Shown: in pieces, positions 1 through 12,491 of the stretch | Layout of the letters: each line of letters opens with the position of its first letter | Position numbering within the stretch: the first letter of the stretch is position 1 | NCBI GenBank assembly: GCA_026075535.2 | Contig: AP026547.1 | Location: 6,200,001 to 6,264,000 of the forward strand | Direction of reading: 5' to 3' | DNA from: Tricholoma matsutake | Lineage: Eukaryota > Basidiomycota > Agaricomycetes > Agaricales > Tricholomataceae | Length of the DNA stretch: 64,000 nt | Translations under genes and position numbers: made by a program | The notes under the pieces: generated by a model | Told to the model about the DNA's origin: nothing | Databases searched by the model: none | The model's input: the letters and a program-made list of their open reading frames with translations, nothing else

Positions 1-1201
1 GTTCTGCAGCCTTCAATTTCGCCCGTAGATACTCCAGTCTGGCCTCATACCGTGCCATCACCTCCTGCCTTCGTTGCTGAACCTCGAGAACCTCAGCATG
101 GGAGCTCACTTCCTCTTCCATCCCGTGTACTTCCTCATCGTCTACTAGCATGCTCCGCGACATGGTGGCAGTAATACTGCTGTTCACACCCACCCGTCCC
201 TGCGATGCGATGGAATAAACAGAGTGTGTGGGATGCACCGGAGGGAAAAATCGAGGCGAATGCGGCTTGCTGCGAAAGGAGGATACTGACTTCGACCGGG
301 ATAATGATGTTGTGATAGAAGACCGAGAATCGACAGAGACCCCATCGCTAAGATCATGCACTAGACCCACGCGACCGTGAGATTTCCTATCAGGATACAA
401 AGGCGGTATAGCAGACGGGAAGCGCCGGACAGTCTGAAGGTGAATGCGGTGTGACGTCGTTGATTCTAGTTGGTTGAAAGCTTCCCAGATTCGGGTGGCT
501 TCCACTTGAGTTGCGAGGATGGCTGCCCTGAAGTCTTTGGTTGTGTGTAGGTCCTCGTCGTCAAATACGCCGCTGGCAGCAGAGGAAACGTCGATAGTGG
601 AACGTACGGCAGCCCCAGTGGGTGTTTGGGGAGGAGAGCGTAAATTAGCTAATGATGGACTTGAAGTCCTAGGGGAGCGGACCGCTGAGTCAACAATTCG
701 TTTGTTGCGGTCTGGCCGGAGAGGTGAATGTTTCCTAGGGAGTATTCGGGAGATTAGTCCACGTTTATGCGTATTGTTTGTAGGTGGTGGGAGTTCATAG
801 GTGAAAGTAGGAGGTTTCCGGCCAGTCGCACGTCGAAAGAGGTTGGTGAACCCAGCAGCAGCTATTGAAGCTTTGGAGCGGGCGGAGGAGGTCTGTGGGC
901 TCGGAGGGATGTTCACTTGCTTCCGTGGGGAGGCTGTCGAATAGAATCTTCTAGTCAACCCGGCACTAAACGACAACGGACTCACAAGTTGGTGGACTAG
1001 CTACCGGAACAATAGGCAGTTCGACAGGTATTACTCTGCCAGTCATATCCTGTTTGAAGAGATTCTCGCGAAGGAGCCTATACTCATTATCACTTAACAA
1101 GGTATTAGATTGGAAAACAGGAAGTAATATGGTATTACTCACTTGAGAAGGCCTTGGGAATTGGCAGCAGCAAGCTCATTGAGTTTTTGAGCGAGGGCCA
1201 T
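1..1201 (-). CDS. Uncharacterized coiled-coil protein, 3' end outside window
   Basis: Partial gene that leaves the window at base 1. The start is the ATG at 1199-1201, reading MALAQKLNELAAANSQGLL. A GTGAGT...AAG intron follows, and translation resumes as NDNEYRLLRENLF, a SHOCT-like helical opening. A second intron (GTGAGT...CTAG, about 978 down to 944) leads into a Ser/Pro-rich, basic segment with SIAAAGFTNLFRRATGR. Further on come helical stretches such as AILATQVEATRIWEAFNQLE and, at the window edge, a strongly charged coiled coil (QRRQEVMARYEARLEYLRAK). I recall similar proteins in other Agaricomycetes, but they have no assigned function. The frame stays open across the parts I translated and both introns have good splice signals. 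It is divergent from the sterol reductase gene, with about 245 bp between starts. Confidence 0.7.
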
Positions 1202-1446
1202 AGCGAAGACATGGAAAAGAAAAAAGCTTAGGTTAAAAACGTAAAAGCGCCGGATGAAGAGTGCGGCTGGTCGGGGAGCGTGTTACAACCAGGGGTTCCA
1301 GGCAATTCTGGATAGTTGATATCAAAGGTCATACTTAGTGATGTTCAAATTTGAAAGAGGATCCAAAATCTGCCATTGTGTGAGACTGACTGATCATCAT
1401 CGTACGATTTCAAAGTTTGTAACTACTTGTCATTGCAATCACCATC

Positions 1447-3060
1447 ATGTCTTCCTCCAATCCTGCAGAGCTCAACCCTCGCACAACATCTTACGAGTTT
1501 CTAGGTCCACCGGGAGCCTTGTTCGTCACTCTCGCAGTCCCCTTTTTCTCATACGCGCTCTATTTTGGTTGTTCTGAGGCAACAGGATGTCCTCCAAGTC
1601 TCCAAACAATCCCCGACCGACTCATCACATCTTTATCTGACCCAGCTTGGTGGAAAGGTCTCTGGGATACTCAAGCTGCGCTGATGTATCTCGCGTGGTA
1701 CGTTTTCTGCATAGTGGCCTGGGCTGTCTTGCCTGGGGATTATGTCGAGGGTACCATGATGCGGAATGGTGAGAAGAAAAAGTACAAGATCAATGGTATG
1801 TTAAGCGTCTTCTGTTGCTTGAACCTCTTTTCTGATGAAATCCAGCTTTTTCCACGTTTTTGCTTGCATTGGGCGTCACGTCTGGCATGATTTACCGTTA
1901 CGGTCCCGAGTCCTTTACGTTCCTATATGAAAAATGGGTCGGCTTTATGACAGCTGCATTGCTCATGTCAATCGTGCAAGGCCTCGCGTGCTATGCCGAG
2001 TCCTTCACTCCCGGAACGCTGTTGGCGCTCGGTGGGAACACCGGCAACCCCATATACGATGTATGTGCATCCATCAGATTGCTGGCAACAGAATCTGATC
2101 TTCTTGTACAGTTCTTCATCGGTCGTGGACTGAACCCGAAAATCGGGTCCCTCGACATCAAATACTTCAATGAGCTTAGGCCAGGTCTTATCCTATGGGT
2201 CCTCGCCAACATTAGCATGGCCTGCGAACAGGCTACGCGTCGCGGTGGTCTGACTAAAATCACAGATTCTATGTGGTTGGTCCTGGCATTCCAAGGCTTC
2301 TACGTTGCGGATGGGTTGTACAATGAGGTTAGTTTCAATTCTTCCGCATTCCCGTCTCCCTAAATGTTCTCCTAGCCAGCCATACTTACAACCATGGACA
2401 TTACCACTGATGGCTTCGGATTCATGCTCGCCGTTGGAGATATCTTATGGGTGCCATTTGTATATTCACTGCAAGCGCGCTACCTGGTTTTCAAGCAGGT
2501 GGAACTCGGCCCTGTATGGGTAGCTGTGACCTTGCTCACCAACTTCACTGGTTACTACATCTTCCGCGACGCCAACGGCGAGAAGAACGACTTCCGTAAT
2601 GGGAGAAATCCAAAGAGTATGTAGGATATACTTGGTTTGTGCTTATGCTTACTTGCATAACATCTAGATTTAAAGTATTATATAACGCAAAGTGGGTCCA
2701 AGCTTTTGACATCTGGATGGTGGGGTCGGTCTCGTCATCCCAATTATCTGTATGTCTTTTTTGTCGACTTCTGCCTGACATGCTCATTTTACATTCTGAA
2801 TTCAAGTGGCGATCTCCTGATGGGTTTCGCGTGGTCCCTGCCTACTGGCTTCGAAACGCCGATCACATATTTCTATGTCATGTACTTCGCTGTCCTTCTT
2901 GCCCACAGGCAACATCGCGATGACGAAAACTGCGCCAAGAAGTTCGTTTTTCTTCATTACCCCGACTTTTATACTTATTACTGCTCTCTACAGGTACGGG
3001 AAAGATTGGGACACATACAAAAAGATGGTGCCATACCGTATCATCCCTTATATTTATTGA
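1447..3060 (+). CDS. erg24: Delta(14)-sterol reductase (C-14 sterol reductase)
   Basis: Reduces the C14-C15 double bond of the sterol made by lanosterol 14-demethylation, an ergosterol pathway step in the ER membrane, using NADPH. Seven exons join in frame: 1447-1795, 1846-2060, 2112-2327, 2376-2616, 2668-2749, 2807-2941 and 2994-3060, giving about 434 residues, normal for the family. Many hydrophobic membrane segments are present. The family signature is clear near the C-terminus: SGWWGRSRHPNYLGDLLMG, then LLAHRQHRDDENC and the end KKMVPYRIIPYIY. The HPNYLGD block forms only after the intron at 2750-2806 is removed, which supports the exon model. The protein belongs to the ERG4/ERG24/lamin-B-receptor sterol reductase family; RHPNYLGD with the DTYKKMVPYRIIPY tail favours ERG24 over ERG4. 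It is the target class of morpholine fungicides. Confidence 0.95.
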
Positions 3061-3541
3061 GCTGTTGCATGGGCCTATATTTCTTACATCTCTCAGAGTC
3101 AGTAAAAATATCTGTCATAAATAATAAAGTGGGACTTTGCACGTGTATTTATACACGAGGAGTTGTCGTCGCAGATACTTATGTGTAAATTTCGATAATC
3201 ATTGGACAGTAAAGATGCAAACAAAACGAGTGGCATGCCACATTGAAAACCTCGGTAGTAAGACGCATGGTCAAGATCAGAACAGTGTCATAACGTTCCA
3301 GCGTAGAAATTAAAGATATGCGGGAAGGTAGGCCTTGCTTTAAGTGGTGGTGCATCAACTAGCAGCAACAACCTCCCAGAAAGAGCGCGAACAACGTCAA
3401 AGTTGTACCGCAAGAATGGATGCAAAAAGGAGGAACGTTCTAGCGTCCAAATCAATGAAATTTGCTAATTGCAGCGAGGTAGGTGTGGCCGGAGGCACTT
3501 ATGAGTCGTATCAGCACCATCTCACAACAGCAACATCAGCC
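3061..3541. other. Convergent intergenic region
   Basis: This gap separates the converging 3' ends of the sterol reductase and GH128 genes. It should hold both 3' UTRs; an AATAAT/ATAAA-like AT-rich tract lies near 3117-3130. I see no further gene, repeat or RNA. Confidence 0.5.
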
Positions 3542-4722
3542 TCACCTCAATGAATTCCCGTTCATCAAAGGCCAAACATTCCCGAGACCCAACCCGTTGC
3601 TGTAGGCATAAGCATAGACGTGCGGGTGAGACTCAAAGTACGGTACGATGTCATTAATGAATGTGTTGATCTCGTTCTGATCAGTGCAAGGCACAAAACC
3701 GTTGACATCTACAAAATAATCAGCCACGCTTGGTTTTCATAATTTCTTGAGGAAAGAAACAGAAACAGACCGTCAACGCAAGCAAACTCAGTTACCCAGA
3801 TCGGCTTCTGGTAAGTGTTCCAATAATGATCCTGGGTGTGATCGTAAGTTGCGCTCGACGAAGTAGATAAATGAATGTAGGCACGTACAACGTCTTTAAT
3901 GGCGCCGGCGAGACTGTTTTTATTAATATGGATAGCAGTAAAGTCCCACTGAGTGGAGATCTTTGACTTGAATTGGCCGAGCCAAGTCTCCGCTGCTTGC
4001 TCTGTAAACATTTAGTTGTGACTGTCACCCAAGTTGGCACTTCCAAATAGGGAAATGACGTACTGCACTCGGCTGGACTGCCCAGAAGTGATCCCTTCTT
4101 GCCTAGTGGAGCAATCAAGGATTGCCAATCGGCGACACCCGCGGAGACAGATACGCCAGCAGAGCCAGAACCAGGTGGGCAATCAGGCTCCTCGTAGCCA
4201 AGCACATACTGGGGCGCTGTGGTTATCTGCTTGAACTGTGCCAGTCGCGAGGCGTCAGTCGAGTCGGCAGTACCAACACCCCATAACATTGGCACGGGGA
4301 TAGGTTTCCCTCGTTTGGGAGGATTGGGAGTCCTGTGTTCCGAGGTTATAGGGAGGGGGAAAAAAGGACAATAGAAAAGAAAAAAAAACGTACCAGTCGT
4401 ACCAGAAGCCAATGTGGTTTTCAAACAACGAATAAGCATCGCCGCCAGCTATCCCCGCCTTGATCCCGTTTGGAGTGAAAGGTGTATTGTTGTTCAAGGA
4501 GTTGACTGGAGGGTTTGATGGTACAGGGTTCGTTGAAGTACTGCTGGAGCTAGCTGTGTGGTTGTATGTAGAAGAGGTCGAGCTAGACTGTAAGCTAGCC
4601 TTGGGAGGGGGCCGAGCTGGACACTTGCGGGTTGCACGGCGCGACGTGTGACGGGCGGATATGATAGTTGGGGCAATGAGGAAGAGGAAAAAAAGAATGT
4701 TAAAAGATTTGGAAAGAGTCAT
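3542..4722 (-). CDS. Secreted GH128-type glycoside hydrolase (glycosyl hydrolase catalytic core)
   Basis: Predicted secreted beta-1,3-glucan-active enzyme of the ASL1/GH128 group, acting on fungal wall glucan. The start is the ATG at 4720-4722. It opens with a signal peptide (MTLSKSFNILFFLFLIAPTI), followed by a Ser/Thr/Pro-rich linker. The catalytic core begins at GIKAGIAGGDAYSLFENH. Four exons join in frame; the intron after WYDW has a long pyrimidine run. Active-site candidates are the Glu in VLGYEEPDCPPGS and the Glu in PIWVTEFACVDG, as in GH128. The C-terminal exon, with FVPCTDQNEINTFINDI and VYAYAYSNGLG, completes the barrel. Length is about 300 residues. The exact substrate (endo-glucanase or glucan-binding) cannot be read from sequence. 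It lies only 53 bp downstream of the YEATS gene on the same strand. Confidence 0.86.
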
Positions 4723-4775
4723 TGGAGAGAAAAGAATGACGTGAGAAGAATGACGACAGGAGCTTCTTGTAACCA

Positions 4776-7700
4776 TCAGATTTGTTCGGCCTGAACGGGC
4801 GCGTGCGGGTGCGCGTGAACCCTTAGACGCGCAAGGGTTCCAAAAATAGCCACGTCTACCTCTCTACGTCCTGAAACGACGCTCTTCATAATATGCGTTG
4901 GTGTCAACATACTCACCCCACCATCCTTCTCCTTTCCAACCTTCCTTCTTCTCTTGAGTCCTCCAACAATATCCTTCTCTCTCTTGGCTATCTCTAGTCC
5001 TCCTTCTATCAATACACGTACAAATTGTTTTGTGGCTAAACCTAGTATCGCATATGGAGCAAGCTGAGTTTCGACTCCAGCCTTATCCTTCCCCATCATA
5101 TCAAGCGGATATTGCAGCCTAGATTGACTTCCCGAGTGCTCCATCGAAGCATATGTAAATGCAGGTAATTTCAACCGAGCGATGACTTTCTCGATGCCCA
5201 AGCTAATGTGAGGATCGCACCCCGCCACCAACTGAGCTGTACCAAAACGATGCACTGCGCCAACTTTCGTCGATCCGTCATCAGTTTTAGTTGCCGCCAT
5301 GCTATAATGGTGAGTGGGATAGCGTCCAAGCAATGCCTGAACGTCAACGACCGGCATCTGTGTTATGTGCGGGTCTGTAGGAACAATATTGCACGGATAA
5401 GGAAGAGCACGAGCATGTATATCTCCGTCCTTGGTCTCGTCTCCTATAGTGCGAGCCTTCACGCCAGGATCAGCAGCTTCCTTCTTGACGGCAGCCACCA
5501 TCAAATGAGCGTCTACACCTTGTCCACATATATGGCACCATAATTCGATGGATTTGTCTTCTGTACGGTTGTCGGCCGGTCCTTTCGTGGGTGTTGGAGT
5601 GGTGGTGGGACGTTTTAAGAAGTGACCTTCCTCTGAGAGCCAGTTGAACACATCTGCCGTCGTTAGTGGAATCGCATCTTCCGCTGTCGTATGCTGTTCT
5701 TGGATGATTTGCGTGTAGGCATCTCGAACCGCCCGAGCTCGCCCCCACTGCATGTGTCAAAAAGTTAAGCAGACCATACACTGAGATTACTCACTTCAAT
5801 TGCTTTTCTCCTTCCTAAAACGAGATTCTTCAGTTGAGCCGGGGTGGATACCAGTTTATATGGTAGGGGCGGATTTGGGGGACGACCTCTTAGAGTATCT
5901 AATTCCAAGTGAATTTGAGCACAACATCTGCTCTATGTATCCTAGATCGCTTACCTTTGAGTGTCATAGGAAACCTTCCTAAAAGACTGGTCAGGATTTT
6001 CGCATACCCTGATTAGCCGCAAAATGAATATAACTTCGAGCATCGACTATGCATGTTACCCTCACCTTCCGTCGGTTCAGCCTGCGCCCCATCCTTGCTT
6101 TTGTTACCATCGATGCTTCCAGTCCGCTCCTGATGACTGTTATTTAGATTCCACAACACTTTGGCATCTATTGGGGTATAGCCCGTCCGAACAGGCATCA
6201 ATATAGTTGCCTTGTCAAGCTCGATATCCACAACTTGTTCCTCGCCCACCGCGGGGGTAGTAAACTTCACCAAGTCTAGCTGTTGTCATATGTCAACTAC
6301 GGTCGAATGCTAAAGGGAATCGAATAGCTGACCTCGACCCAATGTTCTAGCACTATCGTCTGACTGGACATCTGTCCATCAGCGTCCGGCGCACTGCTGA
6401 AACACATTTCGACTTTCGCCAAAAAAGGTTCATTAGTCGTACCGAAAACGGCAAAAGGAGGGTCGGATTTTGTTAATGCCGGAAATTTACCAGGGTCAGT
6501 GAGAGACGTGACCGTCATCCTTTGTAAAATAGTGGTTATGTGATGACTCTGAACTGAAGTGAGCAAATCATCATGAGTGCATTTGATAGGAACGGCGCAC
6601 GTAAGAGGGCGAATCCACTGAGAGCATCCACATGTGTGTGTTGTCAATTTTGTTTTTTTGGCGTCGATCTATATCACGAGAACATCTTTGAGTAACCTCA
6701 GCCGATGCCGAGAATTGCCCATGCTGAAAGCAGGAATGAAGCGAACCAAGCGGTATCCACAGGCTGCAATCCGTAATAACGATTCGTGCAACAAAATGAA
6801 ATCGAGTGCCTAGGCGGATACCAGGCACTATAGCGGCGTCCGTTGGCCCGACCTTCGAAATCCTTTCTTCTTCTATGTTTCTGTCTATTACATGTGTTTC
6901 CCCGGGACTGGAATGGATATTGTTTGAGGTTTTTTGTTCGTCACCCTGCACGATGGCAGAATGAAATTGGTCGCCGGCATCGACGATATGAGAGTCCATA
7001 ATGGAAGACTCCGCATCATTACGATGCATATACGGCATACGCCACCGTTTTGGCTTGGATCCTTTGATAGAGTTTCTCTCCCGGCCGTTGGTTGTCCAGG
7101 AGTTGTCCTCTTCGAAGCCATCGATGTCGACTACTCCGCCATCATCCCATTCTTTGATCCCTCTGCGAATTGCTTGCTTTCCGAGGAACGGGGCCAGCGC
7201 AGGTGTATCTTTATGTAGACCAAGGGTTCGTGCTAGATGCAATCCCGAAGTTGTTTCCTGCGGAGGCTGAATTTCCGCAGTATTACCTGCTTCCGAGAAG
7301 GATCCATTTGCCGTATGTGCGCCAACAGCCCTCTGGAACAGGCTTCGAAGGCCTGGAAGAATTCCTACAGGACCCAATCCCACCTCTATGCCTGCATCAA
7401 CATCTATACCCGGATCAGCCACGGCACAAGCGCGCACACACTCGTCATGACTCCCCCAGTCCTGACTATGAGATATGCGTGCATGGTTAAGCAGCCCTTG
7501 CAGAGATGTAAATGTGGTACGGAAGCACGTGGGACATCTTAACAGATACGTTTGGATATGGTTCTCGTCGTGTGGCAGCTCGAGGTCTGCGGACCTGATG
7601 TAGAGAAAAGTTGTATTAGGGTTTCTGGTGGGTGGCTTCGGCTTCGGCGGAGGACGTGATGGCCTGTGCGTTGGTTGTTGGTATATCTGAGTTGGGGGAC

Positions 7701-8008
7701 GTTCGAAAAGAAACTCCGTGTGCGCTTCTATTGTAGAAAATGTGTCGATAGCCACATCTTTGAAAGACGTCGTGGAACCATTTTGGTCTTCAAGCAGTTT
7801 GATTGAGTGAGAAAGTGTCAAAAGGTTTCCTAGAATACACACCTGACTGTAAAGACTCTTGTAGAATCAATGCCCAAGTAATTCTGGACTCGATTGTCTT
7901 TGCCAATCGTTCCCTGAAGCAAATCTCGAGGTCTAGTTCCTTGATGATATCCGGCAAAGCGACTTCTAGAGCGTCTATGTCCAATTTTTGCCTTTTGCGG
8001 GGGGACAT
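4776..8008 (-). CDS. YEATS-domain protein, YEATS2-like chromatin reader
   Basis: Nuclear chromatin protein; YEATS domains bind acetylated or crotonylated histone lysines. The start is the ATG at 8006-8008 (MSPRKRQKLDIDALEVALPD). An intron after LQESLQS restores the frame to DQNGSTTSFKD. A zinc-finger-like block, LLRCPTCFRTTFTSLQGLLN...H..H, lies before a long acidic linker. The YEATS fold follows: IRLGTRFHFVARIVI, HMWMLSVDSPSYSHHITT (joined across an intron), then SDPPFAVFGTTNEPFLAKVE and VLEHWVELD. After the domain come LVLGRRKAIEWGRARAVRD and a C-terminal region with a CHICG cysteine pair, ending at 4776. Small exons near 5960 and 5800 are essential to join the parts. The C2H2-then-YEATS order suggests a YEATS2/ATAC or SAGA-type complex member rather than Yaf9 or Taf14. 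U6 snRNA lies 80-200 bp upstream of its start. Confidence 0.85.
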
Positions 8009-8088
8009 GACAGTAGTAATCACAAACTAAAAATAGGGATGATTGCAGAGCACTACATACATATGTATATAGATAGTAGGCAGCAAAA

Positions 8089-8149
8089 TAAATATTGAGA
8101 TCCGTAGATCTACCACTCCGGGAAAGCGTGTCATCCTTGTGCAGGGGCC

Positions 8150-8180
<31 letters not shown>

Positions 8181-8206
8181 TTCGTATGTCACCCCGAAGG
8201 GGACAC
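8089..8206 (-). ncRNA. U6: U6 spliceosomal snRNA
   Basis: On the minus strand the 5' stem-loop reads GTCCCCTTCGGGGTGAC. It is followed by AAAATTGGAACGATACAGAG and AAGATTAGCATGGCCCCTGC, then ACAAGGATGACACGC. These are the invariant U6 core: the ACAGAGA box that pairs with the 5' splice site (near 8160-8166 on +), the AGC triad region and the U2/U4-pairing stretch. The 3' end is set at the TTTATTTT tract (8085-8092 on +), a likely Pol III terminator, so the end is approximate. No clear TATA box at about -30 was seen. The gene sits in the upstream region of the YEATS gene on the same strand. Confidence 0.97.
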
Positions 8207-8693
8207 TGGCATTTAGCTGAGTGCCGAGGTCGTGACCAGGTTTTTGCATTTTGTTCAGTTCGCGGGGTACTCGCTGACAAATAATTGCCTCCAGTGCATT
8301 TTATACAGCACTACTAGTACCAAGTTCGGCAGCTTATTCTAATGAACAAGTTATTTAGCAAGGTATTTGAATACAGACGTGTCATGTTGCTACTTCATCA
8401 AAGAGGAGCGGGCAATGTCTCTCAGAGCCAAATATAATGCACTCGGACAGGATCTGGAAGCCTATCTCATTCGACACGATAAGTGTGGGAACGACTGAGG
8501 CATCGAGAAATGTAACAGTATCTAAGTGAAGAATAAGTGAAGGGTCCAGAAAGACAGCAGTCCGGAGACAGTGTTCAATCTGGTATAAGGAGAACCGGGA
8601 GAAGAAAGCAAAAGGAGTGATAGCCTGAGCTTTGTGATAGTATATGTATCAAGTCACCTTCAACAACAAACACGAGCGAGATCATACCCACTC
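8207..8693. other. Region between U6 and the permease 3' end
   Basis: No open reading frame with coding character was found. It presumably contains the U6 upstream elements (adjacent to 8206) and the 3' UTR of the permease gene. Confidence 0.4.
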
Positions 8694-11301
8694 TTATACA
8701 GGACCCTTACAGCCGAAGGAAGTAGCAGCACCCGAGAGAGCGAAGACATCTTTGATGGACATTCCAGCCCCCCACATTCCTGGATTCCGGGTTAATTAAT
8801 CACATATTCCTTAGCAGGGACACCTACCCAAGCACGCCATAGCCAGACCTCCAAGGGACAGCAAAAAGTTGAACAGTTTGAAATACCACCTTCCGCTAAA
8901 AAGGCCCTGATTGTCGAACACATAAGTAAATGATATGGCACAAAACTAATGCATACCCGACGCCATCGCGACCATTGGTTCCAGTTGTCTGCTCGTCCCG
9001 TACTTCCCTTCCCAGGAACATATACTTCATCTGCTACCATGGCATCGGTGATCACATCATATCCCAGTCGTAACATGAATGGGAACGTGTAAGTAAATTG
9101 CATGATTGCAATTGCAGCAATTAGTCCGGTGATTGTTTGAACCTGCGGAATGGCAGAACCAATGATGAAAGCTGGACATCAGAACAGAACATGAGGATTT
9201 GGATAACGTGACAGAAATTTCATGCTCACCAAGTGACCAGTATATTACGACCAGGCCTGTGAAAAGCGGCATGAATCGCGAAAAACGGCGAAGAGAATTC
9301 ATCGGTTTACCTGTCCATATGTATCTGCCTTGGAGGGTCATCAAACGAGGACCATTAAACCAATTCTCTACAACGTTGATATATACAACCTCTAGATCAC
9401 CATCCACATCTTAGCATGGAAACACTGTAGTATATATGCACTTCACGCAACTGATTCCGATATTTCCATACAGTCCCGCAGCAATAATTCCAGTCACAAG
9501 GGACAGAACGTTGCCTGAAATCGAGGATCAGCTAGTTGGAGGGCTGTACGATGACATCGTTCATACCAACAGTCTGCCACGAATACTTGCTAACACCCTG
9601 GTAAGCAAGCGGGAGCGTAAATTGACCTTGGTACGCCTAGGAGGATTCGTCAGTCATTCTTGACGTAATGACTGAGGGAATGACGAACGTAGACGAACGC
9701 CCCATAGAGAAGGTATGCTACAAAGATCAGAGCTTGAGCTACCACCTACAAACGTATTTAGATCAGTCTTCTTACAATTGAGCATACTACTTACCATGCC
9801 TTTCCAAAAATCCATTGGACGCCTCATTTCTGCCATCTAGATATCATTCTGTAAGGAAGAACATAGAGTACTCCCAAGAAAACTGCAACATACTATCTCA
9901 GGGAAAATCATTGCTCCTCCGTAAGCGAAGACCTGGAAGACTTGAGATGACGAAAACTTTGTACGTTGCGCCAACTAACCATGTTCATGATGCCATTGAT
10001 CTGTTACAGCGAAGGGAAATGAATTTTGTAGGACAAGACTCGGCTGAGGGTCCCACCTGGCTGTACAATGGCAAGTGAACAAAAGCTTGCGTCACCACAG
10101 GCCCTTTGGAAACTCCGAGTGATGTTTCAGCCGCGGCAAAATTTGGGGGACTATGTGCCACGAAACCCATAGAAATAAAGATAATCGCCAAGTTGATCCT
10201 AGGAGTCGTGATAAAGTGGTTCGAGAACTTGGCAAGAACAACTCACCATACAGCGCTATTGGCCAGCCATCCATAATTCTGTAACGGGGGATAAATTTCA
10301 GCGATGCTATAAGAATGGAATGTTCACCTTCAACGTTCGAATCTGTCCAATAAACATTCCAAAAAGCGCCCATATCAGGATACAAACGGCGAAACACAGC
10401 TATTCACCATCAAACGTAAGTATGTCAAGTGCTAGGACCGACGTTTTTCAGGAAAACATACACGGCCCTTGCTGATTTGAGACAGGGCCTGGCCATTACT
10501 CAAACAAATAGTAGCAACCTATGTAAGTGAAAGTTGGAGAGAAATGTGTCACGACAGACATATAATTGGAAACCCACGTTGACGACAAGTTGCAGACTTT
10601 GTAGGAAAGTACATACATGACGAGCAGGCTTTCCGAAGATACGTTCCGCAATATCTGCGTAAGTCTTCAGCGGATATTTAATGGAGTCCAGGCGGATGTA
10701 AAGTCGCCAGAGAATAAGTCCAGTATACAAAGCAATCACGCCCACTAGACAAAGAGTTAGCAAGATTGGAATAAAGCACAGGTCTTCTAGACGAACTGAA
10801 GAAATACAATATGACCCCTGTAGATGACATTAACAAGGGAGCCGATTATCGTCAGAAACACTCACCAGGAGCCCAACCAACCTGAGAAATGGCATATGGA
10901 GCATTGAATGGACCAAGGATGTCGGTTGTTATGAGGTAAAACACAGATATCCAAGACGTGACTCTCAATGCCCGAAGAGCATTCATCCTTTCCGCTTCAG
11001 CTTCGCTTGTCGGGACATTGCCATCCTTGACATGACGCACGTCGACATTCACATTGGGGCCTTTGTGATCGGATAGCTGATTGAACCAAGAGCGCTTTTC
11101 AGGTAAATGCTCAGCCGAGGAAAAGGGGGAAGCTCCGTCTTCAGCTCGTCTCTGAAGAGCTGCATAATGAAGGTATTCCTCGAACACGACAGCCGATTCT
11201 CGTCCATACGGTAAGGGAGACAAGTGGTCCTGACTATACTGTGTCGAACCATCGCTAGGTTCCGGTTCTGCGACAGGAATTTTTTCTTTGAAGGCTTCCA
11301 T
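8694..11301 (-). CDS. AAAP-family transmembrane amino acid transporter
   Basis: Integral membrane permease of the amino acid/auxin permease (Aa_trans) family, likely exporting or importing neutral amino acids at the vacuole or plasma membrane. The start is the ATG at 11299-11301 (MEAFKEKIPVAEPEPSDG), followed by a cytosolic hydrophilic N-terminus of about 110 residues. The membrane domain starts at RVTSWISVFYLITTDILGPF. About a dozen short exons join in frame: GVILYFFMGVIALYTGLILW, then VATICLSNGQALSQISKG, LCFAVCILIWALFGMFIGQI, VFAYGGAMIFPEI joined to MAEMRRPMDFWKGM, GQFTLPLAYQGVSKYSWQTV, GNVLSLVTGIIAAGLYGNIG, and the tail ending GAATSFGCKGPV at 8694. MAEMRRPMDFWK and NIGIKV are typical of the fungal branch. 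Substrate is not predictable. Confidence 0.9.
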
Positions 11302-12491
11302 CTACGACGTGGGGGAAGAGGTCTTGGACACGCATCATATGACAGATATACATAGGCCGTAGCATCGTGTGCTCTCCTTGCCTGGACCTGATCGAGTTTA
11401 GAAGTTAACAATCAGTGCTATCTCAGCTGTCACAGTTATATATAGCATACGAACATGCGATCCATGTGTAGACTGACGTGCATGAGGCTTTTGATGTGCA
11501 TGGGACGGGGATACTAAAAGGGAGACGGAGGGGCATGTTGCACAGAATGAACCTATCATATGGTATATACCCATGCATACAGATTTCCGGTGATGAGCGC
11601 TTTCTAGGGCCAATGACATTGACAAGAGCCTACAAGCGGGCAAAGCGCGGTGGAAGACCACATCGATTAGGAACTAAACTTGCTATCGTTTGATTAAATG
11701 ATTTGACACCGACCCACCGCATCATTGTGGTTTCGGAAACGAACCGAACAAGCAAGCTGGTACTGCTGTACGCAAACGTCGACCGCAACAGTTTGCATGG
11801 ACTCTCCATCTGATGAAGAACGGTCAAACGGCATCTTGAGTCGAAGAACTCACAAACATACGTGCGCACGCATAGTAGTTTGGAAGAACAACAGACATTT
11901 GTCGCGCAAGGCCAGTGACGCTCGTTGTCCTTGCGTCCACCTTAAACACTCGTAATTTCTATGCCAAACCTCCCTAAAACTCTTCAGAATAGTACTCTCG
12001 TGGAGGAGAGCTAAGGAGAGCTTGGCCCGGCATCCCAGGTTAAGTTCGGAGCACCTGCGACCAGCAGCCTGCACATCTGTACACTGATACTGTGAACCTC
12101 CAGAATCGAGGAGACGGTTCTCGAATGGGTCGCTCAGGATTGGATCATCATGAAGAGCACAGAGGCTGACATCGGAAAGGGAGAACGACTTCGGACGCTG
12201 TCAGCTGCAGCCTGTTCCAACTCAGCGCCCAGCAAACTTGATTCGGGCCCGTAACCGTAACACGCTGATCCTATCGTCGGACTTGCGCAGTAGGATGGCC
12301 GACTACTCAAAGACGACTGAGAACTACACTACTCCATGAATACAGAGCTTATGCCATGAATCGAATGATGTTAAAGCATTTTGTCCAACGTGGTCATCTC
12401 GGTCCTCGGATATGCTTGTACTCTGAGTTTTTCTACAAATAACTCGAGATCAATGTATTAAGTTGCTCGTATATGCAGTGTAATGCAGGAG
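11302..12491. other. 1.2-kb intergenic region without a recognized gene
   Basis: Only short frames without coding character are present on either strand. It contains the permease promoter (right of 11301) and the COQ9 3' UTR (left of 12492). I looked for tRNA, 5S and snRNA signatures and found none that I could support. Confidence 0.35.

Noticed and set aside
519..800. Plus-strand 93-residue frame
   Set aside because: It is the antisense shadow of the coiled-coil gene on the minus strand, whose frame is open and spliced here.
11985..12080. GC-rich segment (CTTGGCCCGGCATCCCAGGTTAAG) that at first looked like a structured RNA such as 5S rRNA
   Set aside because: It lacks the conserved 5S rRNA internal promoter and helix signatures, and no tRNA B-box was found.
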